A stretch of 64,000 bases of DNA from NCBI GenBank assembly GCA_001600875.1, contig BCLD01000008.1, forward strand, positions 211,606 to 275,605, written 5' to 3'. Shown here piece after piece: positions 60,069-64,000 of this stretch. Source of the DNA: Solicoccozyma terricola. Taxonomy: Eukaryota; Basidiomycota; Tremellomycetes; Filobasidiales; Piskurozymaceae. The stretch's first letter is position 1, and each line of letters starts with the position of its first letter. The translations under genes and the position numbers were made by a program. The notes under the pieces are model-generated. The model had not been told where the DNA came from. It did no database searches and saw nothing but the letters and a program-made list of their open reading frames with translations.

Positions 60069-60974
60069 ATGGCGATCCCATCCATGACAGCTAGAGTGTC
60101 CTGGTCTCTTGCTTCTCTTCAGCTCCCATCTCTACATCATCCAACTCGCGCATACGGCTCACAAGCAGCTTCAAGGGTGACAACATCATTCAAGAGGAAT
60201 CGTGTTACAAGTAACGCATCGAAGAATGATTTTGAACGTTCATCGGGTATAGGGATGAGACCAGCTCGTATGAACGCGGATGACCATACTGTATCCCCTA
60301 AACCTCGAGCTGCGGAGACTGGAGGATATCAAGTACGAGTAAAACATCACGATCCACAACGATCCACTAGTACGAGACGTCATCAAGGTCCTAGCGATCG
60401 ATCCAGCAGTCCAAACACTGCTAGGAGACATTCAAACAGAGGTTACGAGCTCCAAAACCAACCATCAGAATCACCTTTATCTGGAATCGGGCCTAAGCGT
60501 ATACCAAATGCCCTTCATTACAACAAGGACGAAGTAGACGCTGCATTTCAGACCTCGAGGATCAAGCATGAGATGGGGTCCGCGCAAGGTGGGTCGTGTC
60601 GTGTGTGCTGAATGATTGTGTCCCTATTCTCCAATAACACTGAGATCCAAACCATCCTCTCCACATCAGATCGACCTGTAAACCGATGGTCTCCCACGAA
60701 AAAACTTTCAATTCCAACCATGGCAGGTATTCGAGCCTTGCATCAACGTGATCCTACAACATACACACCTCAACACCTCTCTCTTCAATTCGGTGTATCG
60801 TTCGAAGCTATCAAGCGGATTCTGAAGAGTAAATTTAGGGATAAGAAAGGCAATGAAGGGATGGAAACGAGTATCGTTGGGACGAAATGGGATCCTTCTC
60901 CGACTACTAATCCGAAAACGTCTCCGGTACCGGCGATACATGCTGCATTCGATCGCGTAGCAGGAAGTCGGTGA
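60069..60974 (+). CDS. RRG9: Mitochondrial RRG9/neugrin-like protein
   Basis: Rrg9 (human neugrin) is a mitochondrial protein required for respiratory growth; neugrin supports 16S mitoribosomal RNA biogenesis. The first exon from ATG 60069 has a presequence (MAIPSMTARVSWSLASLQLP) and a long Ser/Arg-rich disordered linker ending GSAQ at a GTGGGT donor. After a short intron the conserved domain follows: KKLSIPTMAGIRALHQRDPT, YTPQHLSLQFGVSFEAIKRI and LKSKFRDKK. The block MAGIR-L---DP--YT---L---F-VS-EAI-RILKSKF is the family hallmark. TGA is at 60972-60974. The domain is short but distinctive, so I am fairly confident. Confidence 0.82.
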
Positions 60975-61302
60975 GGGAAGGGAGCGAGGGAAGGGTTTAA
61001 GTTTGTTAAGGAGCAGTGGCATTATGTCGCCATCAGGGATACGATCCGTCTTTCACCTGGGCGTGCGTCTACCTTGCCATACACCTCAAGCAGGTGGATC
61101 GCAAAGTCTCGAAGCTCTTTGCGAGTTCTTGCGAAGCAAGGTCATTTTGTGTAGATGTGGGAGTCACGATTCGTGTAATCCAACAGTTTGCGATGTCGTT
61201 CAGGACACACGCTGCCAAGGTCCAGGGACTTCTAGAACGTCGAGAATGTAATATAATCATGTATTGAATACCTCACATCGACGTTCTACGAGAATTGTTA
61301 CG
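60975..61302. other. Convergent 3' flanks of RRG9 and SDH5
   Basis: About 330 bases between convergent stops. Overlapping short frames exist on both strands but none looks like a known protein. Confidence 0.45.
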
Positions 61303-62009
61303 TTACAGTCCGCCACGATTCTTGAGCTCTGGCATCACTCGAACTACTCGACCTTCGTTCTTGGCATGTCGTTTCAGGCTGACAGGTGGAAGAGTAGATG
61401 GGTCAGATCGACTGCTCAGTCCAGTCCAAAGCTATACACTATATACTCACTCTTCCAATAACTTCGTTCCCTTCCATCGCGGAGGTGGCTCTCGCTTCTC
61501 GATCGACCAATAGTATATGTCCCAATCAGGCTCATCCAGTAGCTGGTCGATGGCCAGGGAGAGGTTAAGACCGTCAGCAACCACATTGACTTTAACGCCA
61601 CCAGCCACCTGCCAACCTCCTAGAAGCCCACCTTATCAAACTCCTTCAACTCGTCCACAGTCATCTTTCCAAGATACTCCTTTGCAAATGTTCCCAAAAT
61701 CAAATCCGTCTCGAGCGTCCCTCTCTTCCTCGTTTGATACACCAGCCTAGCACGAAGAGTATCTTCTGGTTCACCTGTCCGATCGAGTGGAGTAGGCATT
61801 GGGAAATCCTCCTCTAGTTTGTCCAGGTTGGGACCCCATGGTTTCTCTGCTAGGGATGGATCAGAGAGTGGGAGAGGGTAAGGGTCAGTGGATCGGGAGG
61901 GTTTCTGGGAAGGAGGTGTTGCAGCGGCTTGGTGGACCGCTCGGAATGGTGTAGGTCGAATTGCCAGTCGGCGGGAGAGGATGCGGGTGGAGGTTCGAAG
62001 AGATGCCAT
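61303..62009 (-). CDS. SDH5: Succinate dehydrogenase assembly factor SDH5/SDHAF2
   Basis: SDHAF2 promotes covalent FAD attachment to the flavoprotein subunit of succinate dehydrogenase. From ATG 62009 a presequence ([20 protein letters not shown]) is followed by the SDH5 domain: [20 protein letters not shown], then [20 protein letters not shown], then [20 protein letters not shown]. An apparent stop after KGTKLLEE is better read as a GTGAGT donor. Splicing to an exon that starts after TGTCAG adds [20 protein letters not shown], which matches fungal family members, and ends at TAA 61303-61305. A model stopping early at 61447 would lose this tail. Confidence 0.9.
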
Positions 62010-62199
62010 GATAGGCAGCAAGCTGATGTTGTCAAGCGATGGTCGTGGACGTCTGGATGTCGTGGATGTCGAGAGACGACATGATCGGATCGGCCAACAT
62101 CGCGTTTGGATTTAAATTAAATGTATAACCGCGGTGCACAGCTCGTTGTTAAATAATTGTTAATTACAAGGTATGCCCTCTTCGACCACCCCTGCCCCC

Positions 62200-63965
62200 T
62201 CAAGCCTTGGACGCCCTAAAGTATTTGGCAGGAACAAAAGGCATAGGTTTCACGACCGCATCCCTCAAACTCTTCCTGACTCGAACTTTAACCTGTGTTC
62301 CCTTTTTATGAGACCCAGAAGCAATGTATCCCATTGCGATGTTCGTGGAGAGCGTTGGAGATGGAATACCCGACGTTACCACGCCTTTTGTGACGTACCA
62401 TAATATCAGCCAAAAGCAACATAAGAAAAGGGGGATCCCGGTCTCACGTTGAAACTCACCTAATGTCGATTGTCCATCAGCCGATAAGATCTCGGCACCT
62501 TCCCTGGCTGGAGCACCGCCTATCAATTCCAAACCGACTCGTCGACGTTTAGGTCCATCCTTGAGCTCTTGCAAGACTCGAGAAGCACCGATGAAATCAC
62601 CTGCTGCTCGCCTGTCCTTACCTAAAGCGTTGGTTTAGACCGATTACAATCAGCATTAAAAACCCCCAAAGGTGATCTGAAAAACTGTGAGCAGGAGGAA
62701 CCCAAGTACTCACCAACCAACCAAGCCAAACCCGCTTCAATAGGACTGACAGTCTCATCCAGATCATGACCATACAAACACATTCCAGCTTCCAATCTTA
62801 ACGAGTCACGAGCACCCAAACCGATAAGTTGTACGGGTGGTGTATCAGCGATGAGTTTAGTAAGTCTGACGGCGTCTGAAGGTGGGATTGAGATCTGATT
62901 TTCCCCGTCGTGATGTGGCGTTAAAAAAAGGGGTGCACGATCAAGCAGCGGAGATCTCGGGTCTCGAACTTACCTCAAATCCATCTTCACCGGTATATCC
63001 ACCACGAGCTACGTGACATTTCACACCGTCGATATCGATGTATGCAGCTTGACCAAAGTAAAAATCATTCAAATTGAACGAAGTGTGTTGTTGTAGGACT
63101 TTGCTTGATTCAGGTCCTGTTGACGTTTCGGACAATACCACATTTGAGACGAGAAAAAGTATAAACCCATGAACAGTTGACGAACTCACCCTGCAAGGCA
63201 ATCAAACCCCAACCATTCAACCTCTCCCACTTGACTTCTTTCCCCTTCCCTGCACCTTCATTCCATTCCTTCAATCTCGCTTCAATCCACTCTCCATCCT
63301 CTTTCGCCCTCCCGGCATTCGTAACGACGTAGAAATTCTCATCATCATGTTTGGTAACCATCATATCATCTATGATCCCACCTTCATGATTGAGAAGAAC
63401 GGATAGAGTCGATGTGTACGGTGGGAGAGTTGAGAGGGATGATGGACAAAGATGGGAGAGGAAAGCGAGTGTTGAAGGACCAGTGAACAGGTTTTGAACC
63501 ATATGCGAGACATCAAAGAGACCAGCTTGAGTCCGAACATGATTATGTGCAGTGACTGCGAGACGGAAACATTCGAAGAGAAGGGGGGGGGGGGGGGGGG
63601 TGTTTCTTCTTTCAGCATACATCGCAAACGATCCCGGAACACGCGGTTCCCACCCACCTTGTCCGACGTCTCCATAACTCAATGGCATACTAAATCCCGC
63701 AAACGGGACCATCTTTGCCTTGTTAGCGATATGGAACTGTTCAAGAATGGTCTTCTGGAGTGGAGCCGAGTTCTGAAACAGACAGCTAATGATGGATCAG
63801 TACTGCACGATGGGGATTTGGCCAACACGGGAAATATCCCCGACCCACCTGCAGGCTTGCGGAGACGTGCAGCGACCTTGCAGATGAGGCGGAGAGGATA
63901 GGAGCTGCACGAGCTATGGAGACACATCGCGGGAGGACCCTGAGCTGACTTCTGAGGAGCGACAT
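62200..63965 (-). CDS. GCV1: Glycine cleavage T protein (aminomethyltransferase) GCV1
   Basis: GcvT transfers the one-carbon unit from the lipoyl H-protein to tetrahydrofolate in the mitochondrial glycine cleavage system. From ATG 63965, [20 protein letters not shown] is a presequence. Next exons give [20 protein letters not shown], then [115 protein letters not shown] and [20 protein letters not shown]. The end KYFRASKA is followed by TGA 62200-62202. The domain order is complete and the start of the folate-binding fold (AKMVPFAGF) is intact. One intron has an 18-nt poly-G run on the plus strand (63583-63600), C on the sense strand. Confidence 0.95.
63583..63600. repeat. Poly(G) run (sense poly-C) in a GCV1 intron
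   Basis: Eighteen G residues on the plus strand read as C on the sense strand of GCV1. They sit just upstream of the acceptor that precedes the exon containing [11 protein letters not shown]. Confidence 0.85.
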
Positions 63966-64000
63966 TGTGTGTTGGAGAGCGATGTGAATTGATAGAACAG

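Overview
The window is nuclear DNA of a basidiomycete yeast-like fungus, most probably a tremellomycete related to Cryptococcus. The basis is dense short introns (nearly every gene has several, mostly 45-100 nt, with GTGAGT-type donors), compact divergent and convergent gene pairs, a GT69 (CAP59/CMT1-type) glycosyltransferase, and an MP88-like GPI mannoprotein. No bacterial operons, tRNA, rRNA or CRISPR array were seen. All gene models were spliced by eye; internal exon borders are therefore less certain than gene identity.

Layout. 1-3.9 kb: an unrecognised multi-exon gene, then about 2.6 kb with no convincing gene. 3.9-11.4 kb (+): Mpo1-like dioxygenase, a membrane-anchored glycosyltransferase-like protein (one intron carries a 103-nt poly-C run), and CLN3/BTN1. 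11.9-31 kb is rich in mitochondrial genes: complex I B22 (NDUFB9, interrupted by an assembly gap), a fused bL35m-IBA57 gene, the NDUFAF5 assembly factor, NDUFS3 and a 21-kDa complex I accessory subunit. Interleaved with these are ESF2, ARPC4, the GT69 enzyme, a membrane protein, HAP2/NF-YA and TRM10. 31.8-34.3 kb: MP88-like mannoprotein. 34.3-37.7 kb: poorly resolved hypothetical genes. 38-45 kb: ERG24 sterol reductase divergent from an ADIPOR/HlyIII receptor, a class I glutamine amidotransferase and MOB1. 45-52.5 kb: UTP7, GTR1 (RagA) and two hypothetical genes. 52.5-64 kb: NAR1, ORT1 ornithine carrier, homocitrate synthase, RRG9, SDH5 and GCV1.

Functional themes. Mitochondrial respiration and translation and Fe-S biology are prominent: three complex I subunits plus an assembly factor, bL35m, IBA57, SDH5, RRG9, GCV1 and the cytosolic Fe-S factor NAR1. 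The CCAAT-binding HAP2 subunit lies among them. Ribosome biogenesis (ESF2, UTP7), TOR signalling (GTR1) and amino-acid metabolism (LYS20, ORT1, GCV1) are also present.

The most notable signals are: (1) an open reading frame joining mitochondrial ribosomal protein bL35 to the Fe-S factor IBA57 with no stop or usable upstream start between them; (2) three unusually long introns, in unrelated genes, filled with the same GCGAGCGAAGCGAGC minisatellite family, each beginning at the 5' splice site and each in the same orientation relative to transcription; (3) a complex I gene with three microexons of 15-19 nt and a 9-nt microexon in bL35; (4) many poly(C)/poly(G) tracts, mostly intronic.
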